A DNA stretch of 64,000 bases from Planktothricoides sp. SR001 (lineage in GTDB: Bacteria > Cyanobacteriota > Cyanobacteriia > Cyanobacteriales > Laspinemataceae): positions 82,039 to 146,038 of the forward strand of contig NZ_LIUQ01000004.1 in NCBI RefSeq assembly GCF_001276715.1, given 5' to 3'. Of the stretch, positions 27,632 to 36,960 are shown piece after piece. The translations under genes were made by a program, and so were the position numbers. Position 1 is the stretch's first letter. Each line of letters begins with the position of its first letter. Below the pieces are notes generated by a model that was not told where the DNA came from, did not search any database, and worked only from the letters and a program-made list of their open reading frames with translations.

Positions 27632-28654
27632 CTAATTTAGATCGGACTGTAATTGTTGTAATTGAAATACATAAGCATTCATTGTATTCAGATTCCCAGT
27701 AATTATTTTTTCTAACACTTGTTGGTTTAACGTTTCTTTACTTAAAGGTAAAGAAGTTCTAAATCTTAATTCTCCGTCATCAAAATCCATTTCAAAATTA
27801 CCGAAATTCAATTGATAATTAATTCCAGTAATAAATACTGCAAATTGCCCTCGATGTTCTTCTGAAATCGGTTCAGGATAAATAGAATAACAGCAGATTT
27901 CCTGCTCTGGCTCATTTATTGCAATTAAGAAAGACCATTGAGCCGTTTCTCCATTAAATACTAGCTTAATAATTTGCTCATTAAATTCCTCATATTTCCA
28001 ATTATTGTGATTAAGGTAATCAATCACAAATTCTTTGGTAGATTTAACTTTTGTACTCAATTTTTCTCGGATTAATGCCTGATTATGCCAGAGAGTCCGA
28101 TAACCTTGTTTCAATTCCCCATCTTCTGCTAATTCAGGAGGTAACGACACCAATTGTTTGAAAGCGATCGCCAACCAGTTTTCTGTATAAAATAAACAAT
28201 TGCTTTGCAGTCCACTTGAATCATCTTGATTCATTACACCTCCCAGCCCTTTTGCTGTTTCCATTTGCTGATTCAGGTAGGTGATTAGCGATGGTTTTAG
28301 CTGCAACTCTATTTCAACTAGATCCTCTTCAAAATCATTATAAGGATAACTAATCCCAATTTCAGGAAACAGATTAAACAGTGATTGCTGAATTATCTTT
28401 TGATAGGTTTCATAGGATACAGCCACAGTGAAAACCAAGGCTGTAATCTGATTATTTTCATCTTTTTGGAGATTGATTTCTTCTACCAAAATCTTTATAG
28501 GTTCTCCCAGGGCAGATAAAAATGGAGTTTCTTGTCCAACCTTGTATGTTTCTTTGTTCATAATTTGTTGTGCGATAATCCGCTGGTAATTTTGCCCATT
28601 TAAGTCGTAAACAGAAGTTAAAAAGTAAAATTTTAACTTCTGTTTCAGAGTCAC
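27632..28654 (-). CDS. YbjN-domain protein, probable effector chaperone
   Basis: 340 aa. The C-terminal part (about 205-335) reads as a YbjN/type III secretion chaperone-like fold: FVIDYLNHNNWKYEEF, then alternating strands and LEKIITGNLNTMNAYVFQLQ. The N-terminal half (about 1-160) is a separate alpha/beta region without a recognised family. It lies 34 bp after the DUF4157 effector gene on the same strand, so the two are almost certainly co-transcribed. A chaperone or regulatory role for that effector is inferred from fold and position. Confidence 0.7.
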   Translation of the reverse strand: MTLKQKLKFYFLTSVYDLNGQNYQRIIAQQIMNKETYKVGQETPFLSALGEPIKILVEEINLQKDENNQITALVFTVAVSYETYQKIIQQSLFNLFPEIGISYPYNDFEEDLVEIELQLKPSLITYLNQQMETAKGLGGVMNQDDSSGLQSNCLFYTENWLAIAFKQLVSLPPELAEDGELKQGYRTLWHNQALIREKLSTKVKSTKEFVIDYLNHNNWKYEEFNEQIIKLVFNGETAQWSFLIAINEPEQEICCYSIYPEPISEEHRGQFAVFITGINYQLNFGNFEMDFDDGELRFRTSLPLSKETLNQQVLEKIITGNLNTMNAYVFQLQQLQSDLN

Positions 28655-28688
28655 TAATTTCCGCTCATTGATATGGATAAAAATTTAC

Positions 28689-31600
28689 TTAAAACGTTTT
28701 ACTAACAATTTTATTGGTAGCTTCACCTTTAATCTTTAAGCGGAACACTTCCCCTAATAAAGCTCCCGTATCAACTGCTATTCCTTTGACTTGACTCACA
28801 TAAACGTTAACTTTAAAACCCTCACCTGACTCCCAAGAAAGACCCCCACCAATCTTCAATTGCTGTTTAATATCCAGAAGAGGATTCATAGCAGCTTCAG
28901 TAGCGGTAATCTTAATAATATCTTGGCCAACTTCCTCTCCTGCTACATTAACAATCTTACTACCCCACTCGGCTCCGACTTCATCACCGATGGTTACAGC
29001 CATCATTCCTAAGTCACTGAAAATCCCAGTAATTTCACCACCTTTTTCCGCTGTAGTCCTGGCCTTATTTTTGGCAACATTATAAGCTTTTTTCCCGATG
29101 GCGGCCAAAGAAGTCACATAACCGGCAATCGCTTTACAAACGTGATTCATAACGGTTCCATAGTCCTTGCCACCTTTAGCTAGGGCACTACTGAGGAATC
29201 CTGCCGCTTCTATTTCAACGCTCTTGAAAGTTGTGCCATCCAAACCAAATTTAACTCCAGCTTGACCTCCCGCAAATTCTTCCAAGGCTTCCATTTTGCC
29301 ATTAACTTCAATATAGGTAACGTTTTTAGCAGCAAAAGCTTGATTTAGCTGTGTTTGGTCTTTAGATTTACCAACTGCTGTTGTACCACCAATTGATTCT
29401 GCTGAATATTGTTTAGCATAAGAGAATTTAGCTTCTAACTCTCCGGTAGCAAATCCTAAATTGGCTTTAGCGTTACCTTTCAGCAATGCTCCGACTTCCA
29501 CTTTTGATGTTTCGTCAATATTTCCTTGAGCATTTTTGAAGAGATACTCTTCCATCGCTGTTGCCCAAGTTTCTGCTTCTTTTCCTTTATGTTTGAGTTG
29601 CGATTTTCCTCCATAACCCCAAATCGCGTTGGCGACTGTACTATCAAGGTTTTTAGTTTGGAGAGTTCGATACAAACCATAAGAAATCAAGCCTACCGCT
29701 TTCTTGGTGTCAGTAGCAGTAGATTCAAAGAAGAAACCTACTTGGGCGTTCAGATCCAAACCAAAACGCTCCCAACCACCACCCAGAGAAAATTCTGAGC
29801 GTAAGGAAACTTCAAGAGGTTCAGTTTCTTCTTCTTGTTCTTTTGATGCTTCTCCAATAAATTGAGAAATAAAGTACCCTCCCGTCATTGGGTCTTTAAT
29901 CCTCAATTCAATATTGAGTGAAACTGAGGTTCCAGCAGCAGAGGCATTCGCATCAATTAAAGAAGCAATTTTCTCAAAGCCTTGGGTTAAGGTATCGGCT
30001 TCAATTACCTTTTGAATTGCTCGGCTCCCCACTCGATCAGTTTTGGTTTGGTCAATAACTTTTTCAGTTAGGGCCTGTTCTTCCTGCCGTAGAGGATCTC
30101 CCTTGGTGATTTCACGTGCGATCGCAACCGCTGCGGGTTCCTTTTGACTTAAGATTGATTTGGCTTGTTGAGTAGCGGCTTCAATTGCAGCTTTCTTAAT
30201 GGCCTTAATGTTATCCTGATTTTGTAATTCAGGATCTTTGCTAATCAAACTACGGGTTTTGTCGATCGCCCGCTCATTGGCAGCTTTTCGCAAATCTAGA
30301 ACTGTAGAAACTTTTGGTATGACGTTATCTACAATTTTCTCAGCTTGCTGTTTCATCACCTGATCAACGGAACCTTTAGCTAATCCATATGCTTCAACAT
30401 TAGCCTTCATTTTAATGTATTCTTTACGAGCATCACCCGATAGTGACTGATGATTGATGGATTGTTCAATATCTGTGGCAGCTTGGGTTCTAGCAGCATC
30501 TTTCAACTTTTGGCGAAACTGATTCAACTCGTCCGATCGCCGCCATGCACCTCTTCCTACCCCTAGCTTGGAGAGAACAGCCCCATAAATCTCAGCATAC
30601 AGTTCACTATCATAAATCGGATCAATCAATGCATTACTCACCCCTGTCTTCCCTAAAGTACCCCGATCATCTTGAGTAACATCTGCAACTTTTTCTTCTT
30701 TTTGGCGAGCGACTTCGGCTAACTCTTCTTCCGCTCTTGTGCGCGTATCGATAACTTCTGGTTTTTTTGTTTTCTTGGCACTATCAGCATCGGACTCAAG
30801 CCACGCTGTTGCTATTTCCTTTATCTTCGATAGGATTTCTTTTTGGAGATCGAAATTCTTATCATCCTGCTTAATCTGGTTATACTTGATGATTAATCCT
30901 TGAAGATCTTCGGCTTTAGTGCTGATTAAAGCACGGGTATCTATACTCGAAAGTTGAGGAATATTTTTTGTCTTACGTTGAATCGTTGAAGCACTACTTT
31001 GTTGAATAGTATGAGTTAACTCATGGGCAATTAATTCTTGTCCGTCTTTGCTACCAGGATCATATTGTCCTTGAGCAAAAAATACATCCTGCCCAGTGGT
31101 AAAGGCTTTGGCTTGAATGGATTGACTTAAATTATTAGCGGAAGAGTCAGTATGCACCCTCACCCCGCTAAAATCTGCCCCCATTGCCTGCCCCATTGAC
31201 TGTTGCAGACCGGCATCTAACGGCTGGCCCCCACCTTTTGCCCGATTAATGGAAGATTCTAAATCCTGGGAAGCAGGTCCACCAGCGATCGCCTCTTTTG
31301 CTTGCATCATTCCCGCAAAGGGGGAAACGGTGATATCCCGACCAATGGGTTGCCGTTGCAAAACTTTGGTGGTTGGTTTTGCTTGGGCTGTAGGTGAATT
31401 AATCTGACTGACCACTTTTCGGGCAATGGTATCCGCTTCTTGTTCATACTTATCCCCAGGGGCGCCAATAGTTAACTTAGTCTGAATGGGCGGCAAGTCA
31501 GAAATATTCCCCATTAACGGATGATTTTGCAGGGCATTGGGTTCTAGGGGCGTATATTCGGGTAACGGCGCTTCGCTGGTGGGCGCGGCAACGGCATCAC

Positions 31601-31697
31601 GCTGCACGACGATAGGTGGTGGCGCCAAGGATGGTGCTTTTTTCTGAATTTGTGGCGTCCAAGATCCGGATTTTTGCGCTTTTGTTGTAGTCATCAT
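28689..31697 (-). CDS. eCIS-core (DUF4157) effector 1, large C-terminal payload
   Basis: 1002 aa. Residues about 1-240 form the eCIS-core/DUF4157 module: a Pro/Ala-rich leader, GDKYEQEADTIARKVV, MGADFSGVRVHTD, AFTTGQDVFFAQGQYDPGS and AHELTHTIQQ (HExxH at 225-229). About 240-560 is charged, long-helical and coiled-coil-prone. The last ~400 residues are glycine- and beta-rich (LGGGWERFGLDLNAQVGFFF; GGGLSWESGEGFKVNVYV) around a hydrophobic GYVTSLAAIG/GIFSDLGMMAVTIG region, perhaps membrane-active. Proteins with this N-terminus are cargo of extracellular contractile injection systems. The payload has no recognised family. Confidence 0.82.
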   Translation of the reverse strand: MMTTTKAQKSGSWTPQIQKKAPSLAPPPIVVQRDAVAAPTSEAPLPEYTPLEPNALQNHPLMGNISDLPPIQTKLTIGAPGDKYEQEADTIARKVVSQINSPTAQAKPTTKVLQRQPIGRDITVSPFAGMMQAKEAIAGGPASQDLESSINRAKGGGQPLDAGLQQSMGQAMGADFSGVRVHTDSSANNLSQSIQAKAFTTGQDVFFAQGQYDPGSKDGQELIAHELTHTIQQSSASTIQRKTKNIPQLSSIDTRALISTKAEDLQGLIIKYNQIKQDDKNFDLQKEILSKIKEIATAWLESDADSAKKTKKPEVIDTRTRAEEELAEVARQKEEKVADVTQDDRGTLGKTGVSNALIDPIYDSELYAEIYGAVLSKLGVGRGAWRRSDELNQFRQKLKDAARTQAATDIEQSINHQSLSGDARKEYIKMKANVEAYGLAKGSVDQVMKQQAEKIVDNVIPKVSTVLDLRKAANERAIDKTRSLISKDPELQNQDNIKAIKKAAIEAATQQAKSILSQKEPAAVAIAREITKGDPLRQEEQALTEKVIDQTKTDRVGSRAIQKVIEADTLTQGFEKIASLIDANASAAGTSVSLNIELRIKDPMTGGYFISQFIGEASKEQEEETEPLEVSLRSEFSLGGGWERFGLDLNAQVGFFFESTATDTKKAVGLISYGLYRTLQTKNLDSTVANAIWGYGGKSQLKHKGKEAETWATAMEEYLFKNAQGNIDETSKVEVGALLKGNAKANLGFATGELEAKFSYAKQYSAESIGGTTAVGKSKDQTQLNQAFAAKNVTYIEVNGKMEALEEFAGGQAGVKFGLDGTTFKSVEIEAAGFLSSALAKGGKDYGTVMNHVCKAIAGYVTSLAAIGKKAYNVAKNKARTTAEKGGEITGIFSDLGMMAVTIGDEVGAEWGSKIVNVAGEEVGQDIIKITATEAAMNPLLDIKQQLKIGGGLSWESGEGFKVNVYVSQVKGIAVDTGALLGEVFRLKIKGEATNKIVSKTF

Positions 31698-32239
31698 GTC
31701 ACCTACTAGGTTCAGTGTGATCTATCAGTATGAAGCCCAGATGCACATTTTACCGATGGAGTGAATGGGACAGGATTTCTCTGGCAATTAGTCCCAGTCG
31801 TTAATAGTTAATTTTATATTCAGATTTTTCAATTTTTTTGATTGTGATATTTCTTAATATTTTCCCGGTAATGAATAGACATCTCCAAAAATCAGATATA
31901 AAGCCTTGATATGGCTTTGTGAAGGGCAATTATTGGAGATGTCTAATCGATTACAATATTGCGGGTAATAGAAAAAGAGGGGCGATCGCTTCTCAGCCAC
32001 CTAGCTAGAAACCGGGTTTCTTTGATAGAATCCCACAGATAACTGCTGATATTCATAACAGAAAACCGGTTTCTTTCTCGAAAAGAGAGGCGATCGGGCC
32101 GCTAATTCAAATAGCACTAGCCATCAATAGTTCGGACAGTTTTGCAACAGCCACGTTAGAACAAAAACCCCAGCATCGGTTTTTTCTATAATTCCCAAAG
32201 ATAGCATATTGCAGATTGTTTCGTTAATCTTCATAACTA
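31698..32239. other. Spacer between the two effector genes
   Basis: No gene seen. An AT-rich stretch with ATATTTCTTAATATTTT at 31847-31863 is shared with the region upstream of effector 2 (34809-34826). One HIP1-bounded element sits at 31982-32097. The remainder (32100-32239) is the 3' side of effector 2. Confidence 0.6.
31982..32097. mobile_element. HIP1-bounded palindromic element, copy H
   Basis: From GCGATCGC (31982) to GCGATCGG (32090-32097), with AGAAACCGGGTTTCT, AGATAACTGCTGATATTCAT and a slightly mutated AGAAAACCGGTTTCT. It contains a CTAGCTAG-like duplication before the first core. Confidence 0.85.
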
Positions 32240-34621
32240 TTATTTATAAATATTCCTAAAGAATTGTTTGGATATTTCTGGATTCATTGCGGACAAATCT
32301 TTGATTTTGGCTCTCACTTCACTATTAAATTCCTGAGCCATTTGCAGAATTTTCACTTTCAGTGATGAAGCTGTATCTACATTTAAAATTGCTTTCATCT
32401 GCTGCTCTGCTGCTTCAATCTTCTTCGCTTCTGATGCCCCCTTAAATTCTCCATCCCCCTTGCGAATCAGCACTAATTTATCATTAATGTCTTGTGCAAG
32501 ATTAGCCGCATTACCCTGTTGTTCCTCAATTTGTAAATATTCCAACCCCTTGAATTCTGGCTTGTATAAACGCAACTCTGCTACCGCCAAAAACAGACGA
32601 TATAAATACTTAGAAGATCGATAAAAAATCTTGCCATTAGGCTCCCCGGCATAATGATTTAAATCTTTCAAAAAATCTCCAAACTGTTCATTGAAAGATT
32701 GCAAGTAATGCTCGGGTTTTAGGCTGCTCATAATCCTTTGTTTTTCTTGAGGATTTGCTTTAGATCCCTGAACACCAGCAACAATATGTTTAACCGCCCC
32801 TTCACTATGATAAGCCTCAGCCGCAAAGAAACAAGCTTCACCTAATAGTTGCTTGACTTGTGCTTTGAGAGTTTCAATTTCTTCTTTATTTTGTTGTTCT
32901 GCTTCTTTGTCCGGGCTGAGAACGCGAATTAATTCTTGAATTTCGCGAATCTTCGCCATCCTTTGCAAATAAAGCTTATTACTTTTTTCTAGCACTAAGT
33001 CAGAGTTTTCGTGGGTAACTCCTTGCAGTTGTTTAAGACCTAAAAACTCATCTCTCACCATTGATTGAATCTCTTTGGGCTGTTGAGCGATGAGTTTTTC
33101 TTCTTCATTACTTAATTTCGTTTTTTTGTTAACGTCAGCAATGATTTTTTGATTCTCCTCTGAAGGGTTATTCATCACTTCGTCACGAAGTTCGTAAGCG
33201 GCAATTTGATAAATAGCATCAGCTTCTTCATATTGATGTCGCGTAGTTTTCTTCTGGCTTTCATCCTGAATAGAGGCAACTACTTCCTCAACATATTTAT
33301 TCCACTCCATTTGATTCATATACCGCCGTTGTTTTACCAAAGACGCCACATCTTGTGACAAGCCACCCATCTTGCCAAAACCACCATCCGGCTCATCTAA
33401 GTCAGTATCAGAAACTTGGTTTTTTTTCGATGCTTCGTCAATATTTTCTGTCACCTTCAGATAGTCTTTGGCATATAAATTGGTATCGAAAAGAGTACCT
33501 GGTTGAACCCCAAATTTTTTCTTGATTTCTCGATTAAAATCTTCAATCGCTTTAACATCATTTCCAGAGCCGGGCGTAGAGATAGTAATGTCATAGTCTG
33601 AAGTCGGATCCTGACTCCCCACTGACTTAGCAATTAAACCTTTATATTTAGAGCGAAGTTTGGAAATCAAGGAATCAACGTACCATTTACGATAATCAAA
33701 GCATAACCACATCATGGTTAAATCGCTACCATACTCACTCTTGATTTTATCCCAACTTTTATGATCTAAAAAAATTTTTTCAATTTTTTTACCGTATTTT
33801 TTAGAATCAAATTTTATCCGCGTATTAACATTATCTAAACCTCTAACTTGACGAATTTGATTAGCATATTTTACCTGGTCTAGAGTCAGTTCACTCAGTT
33901 CTCGTTGAACAGTGGAACCACCCTTCTGTTGCACCACATGAGTTAACTCATGGGCAATTAATTCCTGTCCGCCTTTGCTACCGGGATTATATTGTCCCTG
34001 TTTAAAAAATACATCCTGCCCGGTGGTAAAAGCTTTGGCTTGAATCGATTGATTCAACTGGTTAGATGTGCCATCAGTATGTACCCTCACCCCGCTAAAA
34101 TCTGCCCCCATTGCCTGCCCCATTGACTGTTGCAGACCGGCATCTAACGGCTGTCCCCCACCTTTGGCCCGATTAATGGAAGATTCTAAATCCTGGGAAG
34201 CAGGTCCACCAGCGATCGCCTCTTTTGCTTGCATCATTCCCGCAAAGGGAGAAACGGTGATATCCCGACCAACGGGCTGCCGTTGCAAAACTTTGGTGGC
34301 TGGTTTTGCTTGGGCTGTAGGTGAATTAATTTGACTGACTACTTTTCGGGCAATGGTATCCGCTTCTTGTTCATACCTATCCCCAGGGGCGCCAATAGTT
34401 AACTTAGTCTGAATGGGCGGCAAGTCAGAAATATTCCCCATTAACGGATGATTTTGCAGGGCATTGGGTTCTAGGGGCGTATATTCGGATAACGGTGCTT
34501 CGCTGGTGGGCGCGGCAACGGCGTCACGCTGCACGACGATAGGTGGTGGCGCCAAGGATGGTGCTTTTTTCTGAATTTGTGGCGTCCAGGATCCGGATTT
34601 TTGCGCTTTGGTCTGGGTCAT
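32240..34621 (-). CDS. eCIS-core (DUF4157) effector 2 with nucleotidyltransferase-like domain
   Basis: 793 aa. Residues 1-235 are almost identical to effector 1, including HELTH at 224-228; identity ends abruptly after VQQ. Residues about 330-385 carry a DNA-polymerase-beta-type nucleotidyltransferase signature: VGSQDPTSDYDITIST (GS at 335-336, D342, D344) and a third acidic residue D379 in GTLFDTNLY. The remaining ~400 residues are mostly helical (for example QVKQLLGEACFFAAEAYHSE). A toxin that transfers nucleotides to a host target is plausible but inferred. It is encoded upstream of effector 1 on the same strand. Confidence 0.82.
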   Translation of the reverse strand: MTQTKAQKSGSWTPQIQKKAPSLAPPPIVVQRDAVAAPTSEAPLSEYTPLEPNALQNHPLMGNISDLPPIQTKLTIGAPGDRYEQEADTIARKVVSQINSPTAQAKPATKVLQRQPVGRDITVSPFAGMMQAKEAIAGGPASQDLESSINRAKGGGQPLDAGLQQSMGQAMGADFSGVRVHTDGTSNQLNQSIQAKAFTTGQDVFFKQGQYNPGSKGGQELIAHELTHVVQQKGGSTVQRELSELTLDQVKYANQIRQVRGLDNVNTRIKFDSKKYGKKIEKIFLDHKSWDKIKSEYGSDLTMMWLCFDYRKWYVDSLISKLRSKYKGLIAKSVGSQDPTSDYDITISTPGSGNDVKAIEDFNREIKKKFGVQPGTLFDTNLYAKDYLKVTENIDEASKKNQVSDTDLDEPDGGFGKMGGLSQDVASLVKQRRYMNQMEWNKYVEEVVASIQDESQKKTTRHQYEEADAIYQIAAYELRDEVMNNPSEENQKIIADVNKKTKLSNEEEKLIAQQPKEIQSMVRDEFLGLKQLQGVTHENSDLVLEKSNKLYLQRMAKIREIQELIRVLSPDKEAEQQNKEEIETLKAQVKQLLGEACFFAAEAYHSEGAVKHIVAGVQGSKANPQEKQRIMSSLKPEHYLQSFNEQFGDFLKDLNHYAGEPNGKIFYRSSKYLYRLFLAVAELRLYKPEFKGLEYLQIEEQQGNAANLAQDINDKLVLIRKGDGEFKGASEAKKIEAAEQQMKAILNVDTASSLKVKILQMAQEFNSEVRAKIKDLSAMNPEISKQFFRNIYK

Positions 34622-34948
34622 AATCTCACCTATCTAATTACTATGGAGAATTGCTGTTACATTGCTGTTACATTGTATCTGCGGCGCTTTTGACTCCTGA
34701 AAGGGAGACAAAGAGAGAAAAAGGGAGACAATTTGTTTTTGACTTTGTGATAGTTGTAAGAATCAATATCTTATCCTAAGTCAAGATTTTCTCTAAAAGT
34801 GTTTGGTTAATATTTCTTAATATTTTGCCAGCCGCAGGGTATGTAGAATAACAACCCGGTTTGATGAATAAAGTCTGATTACAATTAGAAAATGCCCTAA
34901 TTATATATAAATCCTGAGACAATAGTGAGGCAATAGTGAGGCAGTAAA
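34622..34948. promoter_or_regulatory. Divergent promoter region between effector 2 and the AAA+ ATPase gene
   Basis: No gene in 327 bp. It contains a duplicated TTGCTGTTACATTG unit (34653-34676), a GAGACAAAGAGAG/GGGAGACAA purine stretch, and ATATTTCTTAATATTTT (34809-34826), which is also upstream of effector 1. GTGAGGCAATAGTGAGGCAG repeats occur just before the ATPase start. Promoters for both directions must lie here; exact boxes were not resolved. Confidence 0.5.
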
Positions 34949-36958
34949 ATGAATCATAAATGGTTTGAAGTGAATTCTCATTTTTTGTTAAAAAATGTTA
35001 AAGTTTTACAGGAATTCTTGCAGCAACAGTGGCAGCATCAACAAAATCCCGCTCGCGTGGCGCCACCGAATGAACTACCATTGGTGGAAATTCCTGAATT
35101 ATCTCCACCTACAGCGTTAGAACAAGTTTGCACCACTTTTAACCTTTCTGCTTTTGAGGTTTATCTGTTGTTAATGGGGGTGGGGGTGGCGGTGTTTCCT
35201 GATTTTTCTTTTCTTTGTACTCAGTTGCACCAAAATCCCCAAATGCCTTACCCTACTTTTGGCCTAGGTTTGCAATTGTTTCCTAATGCCCATTGGAGTG
35301 CTTTTACCCCCCATGCACCTTTAAGACGTTGGCAATTGTTGCAGGTGGGAACGGGGACGGTGATTACCCAATGTCCGTTACAAATTGATGAGTGTATTTT
35401 ACATTATTTGATGGGAGAAATTTATCAGGACGATCGCCTCTCTCATCTAATTAAATCTGTAGAGGATTCTGTTCCTGAGACTTTACCCAATTCCCATGAA
35501 AAAATTGTTCAAGAATTGCTGGCAATTATGAATTATGGGGATGATTTACTCAACTCATCAATGGGCTCATCAATGGACTCATCTATGGTGCAATTGTGCG
35601 GTTGGGAAACGGCGGATAAACGCGCGATCGCCGCTGCGGTTTGCCAGAGAATGAATCGCCAGGTAAAAGTTTTGTTGGCCGATCGCCTACCCACGGATCA
35701 AGAAAATATTAGTTATATTATTCATCGGTGGCAGCGAGAATTTGCCCTGACCAAAAGTATCTTGTTACTCGACTGTGACGGATTAAATCTCAGGGAACCC
35801 CTGAAACTAGGGGCTGTTTTACAATTTATTGACGATGTAAAGACTCCTTTAATTATCTCCACAGAAGAGCGAATTTATCATCCGCGAAATCCTCTCATAT
35901 CCTGGGATATTCCGGGGCTTAGTTATCCAGAACAGTTAGAATTGTTAAAGAAAAATTTGGGAGGATTGGCGGCGGAACTGAATGGAGATGTGGAGGCGAT
36001 CGCGGCTCAATTTAACCTAAGTCAAAAAGCCATTAAAACCGCTTGTAATTCTCTGCAAAAAAATCAAAATCAATTAGCCAAATCCACCGATACAAAACCA
36101 ATATCTCATCATTTGTGGAATATTTGCCGGACAATGGCGCGACCAAGATTAGATGATATCGCCCAAAGAATCGACGCCAAAGCTACCTGGGAAGATTTAA
36201 TTTTACCGGAACCACAACTAAAAATTTTGCGGGAAATTGCCGCTCAATTTAGACAACGGGCTAAAGTTTATCAACAGTGGGGATTTGCCAATAAAAATAA
36301 TCGCGGTTTAGGCATGACTTCTTTATTTGCTGGTTCGAGTGGCACCGGAAAAACAATGGCTGCTGAAGTGATTGCCCAAGAATTTCGCCTCGACCTGTAC
36401 CGGATTGATTTAAGTGTAGTGGTCAGTAAATATATTGGCGAAACCGAAAAGAATTTGCGGCGGATTTTTGATGCGGCTGAGTCCGGTGGGGCGGTGTTAT
36501 TATTTGACGAAGCCGATGCTTTATTTGGCAAAAGAACTGAAGTCCGCGATAGTCACGATCGCCACGCCAATGTGGAGGTAAGTTACTTATTACAACGGAT
36601 GGAAGCTTACCAAGGGTTAGCTATATTAACGACTAATTTAAAAGGTTCATTAGACCAAGCCTTTTTACGCCGAATTCGCTTTATTATCTCTTTTCCCTAC
36701 CCAGATATTAAGGCTAGAGAGCAAATTTGGGCAAGAATTTTTCCATCTGAAACTCCTACAGAAGGCTTGAAACCGAATAAATTAGCCCAGCTATCTGTGG
36801 CTGGGGGCAATATAAAAAATATTGCCTTAAATGCGGCCTTTATTGCGGCGGATGCGGGGGAACCTGTGATGATGAAACATATTTTAGCGGCATCGCGCAG
36901 CGAATATATCAAGATAGAAAAATCTTTAATTGAGTCTGAGTTTAAAGGCTGGGTATAG
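34949..36958 (+). CDS. AAA+ ATPase of the contractile injection system type
   Basis: 669 aa. Long N-terminal region (about 1-400) with a degenerate first ATPase-like part (LLLDCDGLN, IISTEE). The C-terminal classical AAA+ module has Walker A GSSGTGKT at about 462-469, Walker B VLLFDEADALFG at about 516-527, sensor TTNLKGSLDQAFLRRIRF and a final helical lid. This architecture is that of the ATPase encoded in eCIS loci (Afp15/PVC15 group), thought to assist particle assembly or cargo loading. It is divergent from the effector genes. Other AAA+ roles cannot be excluded without the structural genes. Confidence 0.8.
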   Translation: MNHKWFEVNSHFLLKNVKVLQEFLQQQWQHQQNPARVAPPNELPLVEIPELSPPTALEQVCTTFNLSAFEVYLLLMGVGVAVFPDFSFLCTQLHQNPQMPYPTFGLGLQLFPNAHWSAFTPHAPLRRWQLLQVGTGTVITQCPLQIDECILHYLMGEIYQDDRLSHLIKSVEDSVPETLPNSHEKIVQELLAIMNYGDDLLNSSMGSSMDSSMVQLCGWETADKRAIAAAVCQRMNRQVKVLLADRLPTDQENISYIIHRWQREFALTKSILLLDCDGLNLREPLKLGAVLQFIDDVKTPLIISTEERIYHPRNPLISWDIPGLSYPEQLELLKKNLGGLAAELNGDVEAIAAQFNLSQKAIKTACNSLQKNQNQLAKSTDTKPISHHLWNICRTMARPRLDDIAQRIDAKATWEDLILPEPQLKILREIAAQFRQRAKVYQQWGFANKNNRGLGMTSLFAGSSGTGKTMAAEVIAQEFRLDLYRIDLSVVVSKYIGETEKNLRRIFDAAESGGAVLLFDEADALFGKRTEVRDSHDRHANVEVSYLLQRMEAYQGLAILTTNLKGSLDQAFLRRIRFIISFPYPDIKAREQIWARIFPSETPTEGLKPNKLAQLSVAGGNIKNIALNAAFIAADAGEPVMMKHILAASRSEYIKIEKSLIESEFKGWV

Positions 36959-36960
36959 TA

